Below are positions 1 through 7,161 of a DNA stretch of 18,309 nucleotides, in pieces (position 1 is the stretch's first letter; each line of letters opens with the position of its first letter). This DNA is from JALZVT01 sp964611345 (GTDB lineage: Bacteria > Pseudomonadota > Gammaproteobacteria > Pseudomonadales > Azotimanducaceae). Made by a program: the position numbers and the translations under genes. The notes under the pieces are model-generated. The model was not told where the DNA came from and did no database searches. It saw nothing but the letters and a program-made list of their open reading frames with translations. Location of the stretch: contig CAZSYU010000083.1 in NCBI GenBank assembly GCA_964611345.1, positions 1 through 18,309 of the forward strand, read 5' to 3'.

Positions 1-122
1 GGTTGTCGCATCGCGGAAAAGCTGTGGTGCGCAACCGGCATTCGGTCGACCAGTCGGCTGCGCAGATAACATAGCCACCTATACTTTGGATTGAATTCAC
101 TCGCTCCCAGGCGGAATCTATC

Positions 123-287
123 GTGAAGTCTTGCCTAAATAAGCGGTTGGTAATTGTCAGTGCACTGCTTTTTTCCATAGCAATGCCGGCTAAGGCGGAA
201 CTGCTGGCTGCAGTGCTACCTTCAGCACGAGTCGCTGTTGTCGGAACGCCTGTATCCATACCCGCCAATTCCGCGCATAAGCGTTAA
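123..287 (+). pseudogene. Signal peptide and start of a secreted protein, frame lost after about 54 codons
   Basis: A GTG-started reading frame encodes a clear Sec signal peptide: basic MKSCLNKR, a hydrophobic core, then a cleavage site in MPAKA/EL. The mature protein begins LLAAVLPSARVAVVGTPVSI and the frame ends at TAA 285-287. The mature start resembles that of the secreted protein at 5872-7011 (AAVLPTSRSVEVDSTATVF), so the N-terminus is probably a real one of that kind. The following open frame (238-660) is in a different register and looks like the body of a secreted protein. The simplest reading is one gene of roughly 123-660 broken by a frameshift between about 240 and 285, either a real mutation or a sequencing or assembly indel. 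No strong Shine-Dalgarno is visible before the GTG. It could instead be a genuine small secreted peptide. Confidence 0.45.
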
Positions 288-660
288 GTTCATGGACAGT
301 GCTGGACAAATCCGGGGTGCCACCAGTATTGCGTTGGCGAGTACTCGACGACGTTGGGAGGCCTCAAATGATCGTAACAACGGTGGCAGTACCCTTGGTG
401 TAGAGGGCGAGGTCGTTGCACCAGATCCCTGCCATGAAACGATCGTGGCCGCTACGCCTGAACAAAGCGCCGACAATGAGTATCTCAATCTCAATGTGAA
501 GCTGGTGCCGAGACAATCTACTGATCTGTCCTGTCCACAAGTGTTGACCAACGTCGCAGTAGATTTTGCACTGCCTGACTACGCTGGTTCTCACTCAGGG
601 GTCGTTATACGCGCGCCAAACCGGCAAGCTGTCGTTGTTCCTTTGTTCGATAGCTTGTAA
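238..660 (+). CDS. Body of a probable secreted protein, likely 3' part of a frameshifted gene
   Basis: An open frame of 140 codons (TTG at 238; an internal ATG at 292 is an alternative). It has no signal peptide of its own, but its C-terminal two thirds look like a small extracytoplasmic beta-sandwich: alternating hydrophobic strands such as STLGVEGEVVAPDPC and LNLNVKLVPR, and two cysteines (in APDPCHE and DLSCPQV) that could form a disulfide. I do not recognise the family. Its first 30 or so codons (ERLYPYPPIPR) look unlike a natural start, and a signal-peptide frame overlaps it out of register just upstream. I therefore take it as the continuation of 123-287 after a frameshift. It ends 24 bases before the convergent CsgG-like gene. 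Confidence 0.45.
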   Translation: MSERLYPYPPIPRISVKFMDSAGQIRGATSIALASTRRRWEASNDRNNGGSTLGVEGEVVAPDPCHETIVAATPEQSADNEYLNLNVKLVPRQSTDLSCPQVLTNVAVDFALPDYAGSHSGVVIRAPNRQAVVVPLFDSL

Positions 661-683
661 TACGACTGCACCGGTGGGCGGTA

Positions 684-1748
684 CTAGTTCGAAAAACTGC
701 GAATCTCTTTCATGGTTTTAAGATCGAGCTTGCCGGTAACGTCAAGACCTGACTGGCTCTGAAAGTCGCGGATGGCGGCAGCGGTACCAGGCCCCATCAC
801 TCCATCAACCGCGCCGTCGTACATGCCTAGTGCCTGCAGGGTTTGCTGCGCCTTCATCACTGTTGGATTACTACCACCTGACGAGCCGCTACTAGGGCTG
901 CCTTTGGAATTGCCGCGCTGGGAGAACTTCTTTGGCGGCGGAGCAAAGCGTCCAACCTCATGTCGGTAGTAACCCTGCGGAATCATTGTGCGCAGTGCGC
1001 CGACCGCGTTCTCTATAACCTCGCGTAGCGCTGCGCCCCGGGGAGTGTTGTCCCAGCTCTCCAGTGCGCCAAGACCGCCTGCTCCAGGCACAACCGCACC
1101 TACCAATACGCCGGCTGAGCTGTCTGTCGCGGTGCCTTTTACGGCCGTAGCACCAAGTATCTCCGAGGTCTGCACATCAGTGATGCGTATGTCGGCGGCC
1201 ATGTGTGCTTTGTTAGTGCCACTTTTTAACGCCCCAAGCACACCACCAAGTCGGCCTACACCGAGGCCACCACCTTTACTCTTCGAGCCCCCGCTGTTGT
1301 CCGTGAACTCGGTCACGGCAGCCGTAACAATGATATCCGCACCAACCAGTTTGCCGATTTTCGATGCGGTTGCAGGGTCTACGGCACCGGAGTTCTGCAA
1401 ACCGATCTCATCCATAACGCCTTTCAGGTTTTGCCGATCAACCACCTTAAAGCAACCCGTTGAAACAAGAGCAGTGGTGAGTTGGTCTGCCATGCCGTCG
1501 CCAATACCCGCGGAATAGGTTTTCCAGTTACGCACTTTGTTATCAAACCGGGAAATCGCAATGCTCGCACGGGGTTGGCCCTGACAAGCGGCAACAGGGC
1601 CCTTTGTAACTACCTCGGTCTCTGTGCCGGCTTTCTTCTTCCAGGGCAGGTCCACCGCGAAGGCTGGTGTTGCGGCACCCAGAGAAAATAAAATCGCTCC
1701 GACAATCATGGGTATGGATGGTTGGCTGGATTGGTTGGTGTCGTTCAT
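684..1748 (-). CDS. Secreted CsgG/HfaB-like protein with C-terminal peptidoglycan-binding domain
   Basis: A 354-residue exported protein. Residues 1-31 form a Sec signal peptide with a type I-like site (TPAFA/VD) and no lipobox cysteine, unlike classical CsgG lipoproteins. Residues 60-256 match the CsgG/curli-assembly fold: RASIAISRF strand, helix with MADQLTTALVSTG, then FKVVDRQNLKGVMDE and LVGADIIVTAAVTEF. A glycine-rich loop (residues 150-180) is inserted. After a Ser/Gly linker (275-295), residues 296-352 are a peptidoglycan_binding_1 domain with the hallmark LQALGMYDGAVDGVMGPGT and AIRDFQ. The start is ATG 1746-1748 with GGAG seven bases upstream. It lies 63 bases downstream of the kinase gene on the same strand. 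The kinase carries a related domain, so the two probably act together at the envelope. CsgG relatives form outer-membrane pores or periplasmic sensors; which applies here is not decided by sequence. Confidence 0.88.
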   Translation of the reverse strand: MNDTNQSSQPSIPMIVGAILFSLGAATPAFAVDLPWKKKAGTETEVVTKGPVAACQGQPRASIAISRFDNKVRNWKTYSAGIGDGMADQLTTALVSTGCFKVVDRQNLKGVMDEIGLQNSGAVDPATASKIGKLVGADIIVTAAVTEFTDNSGGSKSKGGGLGVGRLGGVLGALKSGTNKAHMAADIRITDVQTSEILGATAVKGTATDSSAGVLVGAVVPGAGGLGALESWDNTPRGAALREVIENAVGALRTMIPQGYYRHEVGRFAPPPKKFSQRGNSKGSPSSGSSGGSNPTVMKAQQTLQALGMYDGAVDGVMGPGTAAAIRDFQSQSGLDVTGKLDLKTMKEIRSFSN

Positions 1749-1753
1749 ATCTG

Positions 1754-1765
1754 GACTCCGGTGTT
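1754..1765 (-). promoter_or_regulatory. Ribosome-binding leader (AACACCGGAGTC)
   Basis: On the minus strand the 12-mer AACACCGGAGTC lies just before the ATG of the CsgG-like gene and supplies its GGAG Shine-Dalgarno with a 7-base spacer. The identical 12-mer precedes the secreted cytochrome-like gene (7015-7026). The ribosome-binding role is seen directly; any role beyond that is conjecture. Confidence 0.6.
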
Positions 1766-1811
1766 TATATGCTCAGTGAGTAGTGCCGAACCAGATCGGC
1801 GCTAATCGTAG

Positions 1812-4043
1812 TCAATTCGAATTCACGTTGATAGTTGCTTCCGTACGCGTGACATCTACCTTTTGTAAACGCGCCATGAGCTTAGTGCCCTCTTTAACCA
1901 GTACCCGCTTTTCCCATGCGGTGTATCCTGGTAGAGAGACCTTTATTTGATGGGTGCCCGGCAGCAGCTCCATAGCTTTTCCGGCGGTGCCGTAATAGGT
2001 GCCATCCACTTCGACATCGGCGTCGGGCGGAGACGAGTTAACTGCGATGGAAACCAGGGTTGGCCCTTCGACCATTTCTTTGAGCCTGGGTGCCGCCAAC
2101 ATTGCCGACACCAGCTCTTTGGCGACCTGGGTGCCAAGGCCTTGTTGTCCCGAGTCTGCTCGCGAGCCTTGCACGACCTGGTTTTCCTTGGCGGCCTCGG
2201 CAACGCGCGAAAACAGCTTCGCGCCGGTAGACAGGTCGATCACTTCCAACCGCGCTTTTAATCGATTGGTTATCTTCGTTGTAGAGATGCCATAGCCGGT
2301 ATAGTTTTGCCTGGAGCTGCCATGGTCAATGACGTGCCCGGTAACCAACAAACGCGCCCCAAGCAGGTTGCCCATTCGCATGGCGTTGCCGGGTGACACC
2401 AATCCTGATTCGTTTTGGATAGTCAGTTCCTTAGTCAGCGAGTTCAACTTCTCCCGCTCCAGTACATTGAATTTGGAACGGTTAACCAGTTCGTCAACCA
2501 CCAGTTCAGCAAGGGAGGCCTCATAGGCGGTTTGGCTGCTGGCAGTAAAGTCGACAACGGCGATGGTTGGTGGACCGCTTGGGAGTGCTGGCTCTGGCGA
2601 GCTGACGGGAACCGGCTTGGCTGCGGGTCGACTGGTGGCTACTGTTTGTACCGCCGCGGTTGCTTCTGTTGCGTTTGTAACACCAGAAGCTGCAATGCCA
2701 GAACCCGCAATACCAGAACTGGTCGCGCCACCATCACCACCACCGCTGCTGCTAGCGTTGATTTCGGTGCTACTGGCAGCGCTGGTGGATCCTGCAGGTG
2801 GTGGGGAGCCTGCTTCTGCAGCGTTGGTAGCAGCCGTGAGTGTGCCTGCTGCAGGAACAGCGGTCTGGGCTTTTTCAAGGTTCGACGGTAGGTTCTCGAG
2901 TGGTTCCTCGGTTGCCAGGTTCTTGGATTCTGGAGCGTCCGAGGTTTCTGTGGCCGCCGGCGCGACTGGTGCTTGTGGCGATGCAACAACCGGCTCGCCA
3001 ACAAGTTCAGGTGCCGGGCCTGCTTGCTGTTGCAGAAAGTAGGCTGCGCCTGCACCCAGCGCCAGCACTGCAGCGGTGCCCAGGGCGATCAGTTTGCCTT
3101 TGCCCCCCGCTTTCTCGCGGCTGCCAGCCTGCTGCAACTTCTTTCCGGTATTTGGATCGCGCACAATGGTTGCATCGTCCGCACGCAGTTTCGTGGGTGC
3201 CGCGCTGCTGATGCCATTCAGTGTGTCACCCAGCGCTGCAGAAAACTCTCCAGCAGATTGGAATCGATCAGAGCCATCTTTTGCAATCGCATGCAGCACC
3301 GCATCATGCAAAGCAGGCGGTACCTTACCCGACAGCAATTCAAGTTGTTTAGGACGCTCCTGAAAGTGTGCCTGTTGCGCCTCGAACTGGCTGTTTCCTA
3401 CAAAGGGAAGTTTCCCGGTTAACATTTGATAGAGCACAATGCCCATCGCGTACAGATCTGTGCGGCGGTCAACCTTTTCGCCCAACAACTGTTCCGGAGC
3501 CATATAGCCAGGTGTGCCAAGCATCATGCCCGTGCCGGTAAGCGTCGATTCGCCAACGATATGCGCTATGCCAAAATCCAGCACTTTGACGGTGCCGTGA
3601 TCATCGAGTATCAGGTTAGCGGGCTTAATGTCGCGATGGACGACCTTGTGATCGTGTGCGTGACCGAGCCCGTTAAGTGCCTGTTGAACCATTGCTACAG
3701 TTTGTTCGACGGGCGGAACGCTCTCTGTAAGCATGGCATCAAAGGGCTTGCCGGGAATGAACTCCATAACCAGAAACAGCGTGTTGTCCTGTTCAAAAAA
3801 CCGGTGCACGGTCGCAATATTGGGATGCCTAACGCTTGCAAGGGTGCGGGCTTCCGTCCGAAACCGTGCCGTAATCTCATCGTACTGCACCAGATCAGGC
3901 CTCATGCACTTCACAGCGACGTCTCGATCAAGCTCCAGATCGCGCGCTTTGTACACGTCGCCCATGCCACCATGGCCGAGCTGTTTGGTTATCCGGTACT
4001 GTTCTACTTCTGTGCCAATGTCCATCTGGTCAACCGTGTGCAA
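1812..4043 (-). CDS. Membrane Ser/Thr protein kinase with periplasmic CsgG-like and PEGA domains
   Basis: A 743-residue PknB-type kinase fusion. Residues 16-270 are a complete kinase domain: glycine loop GHGGMGDV (23-30), Lys45 in VAVK, HRDIKPAN with Asp138, DFG 156-158, a Thr-rich activation loop, and APE 182-184, so it should be active. DDATIVRD (289-296) is a possible juxtamembrane phosphosite. A single membrane helix spans about 317-336, followed by a 150-residue Pro/Ala/Ser/Gly linker. Residues 491-652 are a CsgG-like domain (PPTIAVVDF, KFNVLEREKLN, GARLLVTGHV) and residues 662-728 a PEGA domain (SPPDADVEVDGTYYG, LLPGTHQIKVSLPGY). Topology should be kinase in, CsgG-PEGA out. The start is TTG 4041-4043, with AGGG six bases upstream; ATG at 4023-4025 is the alternative but lacks a Shine-Dalgarno. 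It is first in a likely operon with the secreted CsgG-like gene. Ligand and phosphorylation targets are unknown. Confidence 0.92.
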   Translation of the reverse strand: MHTVDQMDIGTEVEQYRITKQLGHGGMGDVYKARDLELDRDVAVKCMRPDLVQYDEITARFRTEARTLASVRHPNIATVHRFFEQDNTLFLVMEFIPGKPFDAMLTESVPPVEQTVAMVQQALNGLGHAHDHKVVHRDIKPANLILDDHGTVKVLDFGIAHIVGESTLTGTGMMLGTPGYMAPEQLLGEKVDRRTDLYAMGIVLYQMLTGKLPFVGNSQFEAQQAHFQERPKQLELLSGKVPPALHDAVLHAIAKDGSDRFQSAGEFSAALGDTLNGISSAAPTKLRADDATIVRDPNTGKKLQQAGSREKAGGKGKLIALGTAAVLALGAGAAYFLQQQAGPAPELVGEPVVASPQAPVAPAATETSDAPESKNLATEEPLENLPSNLEKAQTAVPAAGTLTAATNAAEAGSPPPAGSTSAASSTEINASSSGGGDGGATSSGIAGSGIAASGVTNATEATAAVQTVATSRPAAKPVPVSSPEPALPSGPPTIAVVDFTASSQTAYEASLAELVVDELVNRSKFNVLEREKLNSLTKELTIQNESGLVSPGNAMRMGNLLGARLLVTGHVIDHGSSRQNYTGYGISTTKITNRLKARLEVIDLSTGAKLFSRVAEAAKENQVVQGSRADSGQQGLGTQVAKELVSAMLAAPRLKEMVEGPTLVSIAVNSSPPDADVEVDGTYYGTAGKAMELLPGTHQIKVSLPGYTAWEKRVLVKEGTKLMARLQKVDVTRTEATINVNSN

Positions 4044-4197
4044 GTTTATCCCTGTGCCCCGGCCGACGGCCTCGGCAGCGGGGTACTGTCTCTGGCTGAA
4101 TAGTGACTTATTCGACCGACTCGCGCCACTTGACTCCCGGCCAATCAGCTGCGGTAGTGTGGGTAATTTTTGACCGGGTCAGCATCGACAATTGCTT

Positions 4198-4206
4198 TGC
4201 TAGTAT
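4198..4206 (+). promoter_or_regulatory. Possible extended -10 promoter for the VOC gene
   Basis: TG-C-TAGTAT fits an extended -10 element, with no convincing -35 box at the usual distance. Initiation near 4213 would exclude the upstream TTG at 4170 and agrees with the ATG chosen at 4266. This is a weak, pattern-only call. Confidence 0.3.
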
Positions 4207-4265
4207 GGGCATACTTCGGTTGTGGCAAAACCAAAACTGACATCGAAAGCCCAGTGGAGACCCCA

Positions 4266-4961
4266 ATGACCCAACCCAACGGACTACACCACATCGCCAT
4301 ATCTACGGGCGATATAAAGACGCAAATTGCCTACTTTTCCGATGTGCTAGGCATGCAACTGGTCGCTCTGTACTGGATGCACGGCGTGGCAAACACGTTT
4401 CATGGTTTCATGCAGATGGGTGAAGAATCTGTGGCCTTCGTGTTCAAGGAAGAAAACAAAGCCATCAAAACGGTGTTGGGTCAAACCCATTCGGGAAACG
4501 CCGGCGAGGCTTCTGCGCCAGGTACCATGCAACACATTGCTTTTAATGTAGACAGCCTTGATGACTTGCTGGCCATGCGCGATCGCATACGTTCACGCGG
4601 TATCAACGTGATGGGGCCACTCGATCATGGCATGTGCCATTCCATATACTTTGCAGGTCCAGAACATTTGTCGCTGGAAGTATCTACCAGTAACGCAGCA
4701 GCGACTCCGCTGGATGCCAAAGGCACCTGGATCGACCCCGAAGTGGTAGCGCTCGCGGGCATCAACAACGACGAACTCGCGCAATACATGGCACCAGAGA
4801 GTTACGTGAACGATGGTCCCGCTTTACCGAACCCCGGTATTGATCCCAGCAAACCACAAATGAGTTATCCGCCGGGTGCGCTGGAGCAAATCATCAGCGC
4901 TCCGGATGAAGCGCTACTGAACAGCGTTGAGAATGCTCCGCCCAGCCCAAACGGTCTTTAA
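4266..4961 (+). CDS. VOC-family (glyoxalase/extradiol dioxygenase fold) protein
   Basis: A 231-residue vicinal-oxygen-chelate protein. Two beta-alpha-beta-beta-beta modules are visible: the first starts LHHIAISTGD (residues 7-16) and the second MQHIAFNVDS (88-97), ending LSLEVST. His9, His90 and Glu138 occupy the usual metal-ligand positions, so it probably binds a divalent metal. The reaction cannot be told; relatives include glyoxalases, dioxygenases and isomerases. A 60-residue Pro/Asn-rich C-terminal tail follows the fold. I chose ATG 4266 because GGAG (4256-4259) sits six bases before it and residues then begin right at the fold. The upstream TTG at 4170 would add 32 residues of non-conserved sequence and has no ribosome-binding site. 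It is convergent with the EamA transporter, and the two stop ends overlap by four bases (4958-4961). Confidence 0.85.
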   Translation: MTQPNGLHHIAISTGDIKTQIAYFSDVLGMQLVALYWMHGVANTFHGFMQMGEESVAFVFKEENKAIKTVLGQTHSGNAGEASAPGTMQHIAFNVDSLDDLLAMRDRIRSRGINVMGPLDHGMCHSIYFAGPEHLSLEVSTSNAAATPLDAKGTWIDPEVVALAGINNDELAQYMAPESYVNDGPALPNPGIDPSKPQMSYPPGALEQIISAPDEALLNSVENAPPSPNGL

Positions 4962-5809
4962 GACAGCCTGGCCTGCTTGCTCGACAGCACAAGCGCAATA
5001 CCGCCCAGGGTTAACACCGTGGCAATCACGATTCGAGCATCAAGTGGCTCGGCCAGCAACAGGATACCCGCACCGGCAGCGAGAGCTGGAACAGAGAGTT
5101 GGATGATGGCCGCAGAAGTGGATCGTAAAAAGTCTAACGCCGTGTACCAAATGGCATAGCCAATACCGGAGGCGATCGCACCGGACGCAATGGCGAGCAG
5201 TGCGCCCGACCAGGTGATGGATAACTGGGCGTAGTCCACCATGCTCGCCAGAATCGCCAGCGGTGTCGCATACACAAAATTACTGGCGGTTGCCTGGGTG
5301 GGGTCACCACCCCCGGCGCCCTTTAACGAATACAAACCCCAGGCTAAACCCGCTACGGCCATAAGCGCACAATACAACGGCTCAGGTGCCTGTACGCCAG
5401 GCAGCACCAGATAGACCAACCCCGCCATTGCAGTGATCATGCCGATCCAGCTTGCAAGCGACCAGCGTTCGCCGCGATACAGTGCGGTGCCCAGCATGGT
5501 GAGCTGCACAAAGCCAAAAAGTAACAACGCGCCGGTGCCGGTGCTCAATGACCGATAGGCAAACGAGAAGCCCACCATGTAAACGAGCAATGCAAACACA
5601 CTGGCAATCCGCGGCGGCCCAAGGACGACCCTACGATCACGTAACCATACGATGACCACCAGACAAGTCGCTCCAGACAGAAGCCGTAGACTTGTAAAAC
5701 TGCTGGCGTCTATGAGGCCAGAGCCAAGAGACAGGCGACACAGAACAGAGTTGGCGGCGAAGGCAATCATCGCAGCACTGGTGAGTGCTGCGAGCCGGAC
5801 GGATGTCAT
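4958..5809 (-). CDS. EamA/RhaT-family drug/metabolite transporter (DMT superfamily)
   Basis: A 283-residue, almost wholly hydrophobic protein consistent with ten transmembrane helices in two EamA repeats (about residues 5-130 and 145-278). Diagnostic stretches include the N-terminal FAANSVLCRLSLG, FVQLTMLGTALYRGE at the end of repeat one, and the second-repeat ending LSVPALAAGAGILLLAEP followed by LTLGGIALVLSSKQ. Length is typical for the family (about 280-300). Such proteins export or import small metabolites; the substrate cannot be read from sequence. The start is ATG 5807-5809 with only a weak Shine-Dalgarno. It stands alone, convergent with the VOC gene, and the secreted protein upstream ends about 60 bases away on the same strand. 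Confidence 0.88.
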   Translation of the reverse strand: MTSVRLAALTSAAMIAFAANSVLCRLSLGSGLIDASSFTSLRLLSGATCLVVIVWLRDRRVVLGPPRIASVFALLVYMVGFSFAYRSLSTGTGALLLFGFVQLTMLGTALYRGERWSLASWIGMITAMAGLVYLVLPGVQAPEPLYCALMAVAGLAWGLYSLKGAGGGDPTQATASNFVYATPLAILASMVDYAQLSITWSGALLAIASGAIASGIGYAIWYTALDFLRSTSAAIIQLSVPALAAGAGILLLAEPLDARIVIATVLTLGGIALVLSSKQARLS

Positions 5810-5871
5810 TGTAGGTCGACCAGCGCTGGGTTTCGGAAGATACCCCGATCTTAGCGCAGTTTAGGCCGCCA

Positions 5872-7011
5872 CTAGTCGTTCAAAATAAGAAACGCGGCTT
5901 CCGTGAGTGCGGCGACGCCTGTGCTGTCAGGCGCCTGCACTTGCGGATGTCCGCCGCCGCCGGTTACGCGGTCAATAAGCGTAGTTGTAGCGTCTGTTTC
6001 GCTAGCGAGATAGGCGCTGAACACATCCAGGTTGAGCTGCTGATAATCTGGCGTGGTATCAGCAACAAACACCAGCGGCGTGTTCTCAGCCGCGCCGCCT
6101 ACGGCGTGACAGGAGAAGCAGGTATTTTGGACGACCTGATCGGCAACGTTGTCGCGGAAGTGACTAAAGGCAGAAGGTCCCCCACCACGTACAGCCACAC
6201 CGGTACGACCACGCACAACGCCCGAATCATCCAGGAACTCCAGTGCCACCCGCCGGAGCGTAGGATTAAACGGCACGCGGGTATCAGACGACATGAAGAC
6301 TGAGTAAGTTCGTGTGTTTGCGTTCGGATGCAGAGCGGTTACGCTTGCAGCCGGTGCGGCCAGACATTCGCCGGTAGCTGGATGGGTTTCACAAATAAGC
6401 ACGGTACCGTCCAATCCGGCTATGTCGCGGGGCTGGGCCGTAATTTGGGCCGCACTGCCCACGTTGGTGGTTGCCACTGCGAGGAAGCCAAACTGTTGGT
6501 CCCGTGGAATGGTAGCGATGCCGTCGCCACTGGCCGTCAGGCCTACGGCGACCACGTCTGGGGTCGGTGCGATGCTGGATGCCAGCAACAGGGTATTGAT
6601 AGCTTCCAGTGCGGGTGAAGCCCCGGTATTGCCACAGAAAAACGCAAATTCAACATTGGTCGCCGCGAACTCGCTGCGGGGTGTCATACCAATGAGAAAC
6701 GACTGGGAGCCACCCGCCGGGATATCGACGGGTGTGTTCGGCGTGCCCGTGAGCTCATTCGTGGCTGGATCGGTGGTCTGGTAGAAGAAATCGGCGTCCT
6801 GGACAGTTGCGGGTTCAATCGCACAGTTAGTGGCGGTGATATCGTCCGGGTTGATAATCGTGGCGAATACCGTCGCCGTGCTATCGACCTCTACGGACCG
6901 GCTGGTGGGCAACACCGCGGCAAAGGGCGACGCAATCACGGGGGTGGCGGCGAAGGTTAAGGCTAATGCGATACTGGCAACGGCATTGCGGGTGAGGGTA
7001 AATCGGCTCAT
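5872..7011 (-). CDS. Secreted protein with C-terminal single-haem cytochrome c-like domain
   Basis: A 379-residue exported protein. Residues 1-28 form a Sec signal peptide (cleavage near PVIAS/PF). Residues 29-280 are rich in beta strands with several cysteines (63, 126, 207, 216) and look like one or two extracytoplasmic beta-sandwiches; I know similar unnamed proteins beginning AAVLP in marine gammaproteobacteria but no function. Residues 285-379 hold CFSCH (298-302), a CxxCH haem c attachment site, followed by TGGGGHPQV, where His355 could be the second axial ligand. A redox or sensing role outside the cytoplasm is an inference from the haem motif. The start ATG 7009-7011 has GGAG five bases upstream. 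The pilin-like gene lies upstream on the same strand, 149 bases away. Confidence 0.8.
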   Translation of the reverse strand: MSRFTLTRNAVASIALALTFAATPVIASPFAAVLPTSRSVEVDSTATVFATIINPDDITATNCAIEPATVQDADFFYQTTDPATNELTGTPNTPVDIPAGGSQSFLIGMTPRSEFAATNVEFAFFCGNTGASPALEAINTLLLASSIAPTPDVVAVGLTASGDGIATIPRDQQFGFLAVATTNVGSAAQITAQPRDIAGLDGTVLICETHPATGECLAAPAASVTALHPNANTRTYSVFMSSDTRVPFNPTLRRVALEFLDDSGVVRGRTGVAVRGGGPSAFSHFRDNVADQVVQNTCFSCHAVGGAAENTPLVFVADTTPDYQQLNLDVFSAYLASETDATTTLIDRVTGGGGHPQVQAPDSTGVAALTEAAFLILND

Positions 7012-7014
7012 CTA

Positions 7015-7026
7015 GACTCCGGTGTT
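7015..7026 (-). promoter_or_regulatory. Ribosome-binding leader (AACACCGGAGTC), second copy
   Basis: The same 12 bases as at 1754-1765, again placed immediately before a gene for an exported protein on the minus strand, with GGAG five bases from the ATG. Confidence 0.6.
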
Positions 7027-7139
7027 GTACTGGGCACACCGCCCAGTTCACAGCCTAGTCAGATCAGCTCTTCAAGGTGTATAAACTATGCAAATAATTT
7101 GTCTTTATGCTGCTAGAACCGGCTAAGCCTGGGGGGCTT

Positions 7140-7161
7140 GGCTGGCCTCCAGGGGCCGGCC
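7140..7161 (-). terminator. GC-rich hairpin at the end of the pilin-like gene
   Basis: An 8-bp stem (7140-7147 with 7154-7161, one G-T wobble) and a 6-base loop abut the stop codon of the pilin-like gene. There is no U-tract after it, so it may only slow transcription or protect the 3' end. Confidence 0.3.

Noticed and set aside
1..75. Open frames running in from the left edge that might be the end of an upstream gene
   Set aside because: All three forward frames stop within about 100 bases and none is long enough to tell coding from chance.
1785..1800. Five-base-pair hairpin between the kinase and CsgG-like genes as a terminator
   Set aside because: The stem is short, no T-run follows, and the two genes look functionally linked, so termination there is not supported.
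2563..3042. Long alanine- and proline-rich frames antisense to the kinase linker
   Set aside because: They mirror the low-complexity, G+C-rich linker of the kinase and show no ribosome-binding site or recognisable domain.
4170..4265. Extension of the VOC protein to TTG 4170, giving a hydrophobic segment ending in a cysteine that looks like a lipoprotein signal
   Set aside because: The lipobox is poor (YFGC), there is no Shine-Dalgarno before the TTG, a possible promoter lies inside it, and ATG 4266 has GGAG six bases upstream.
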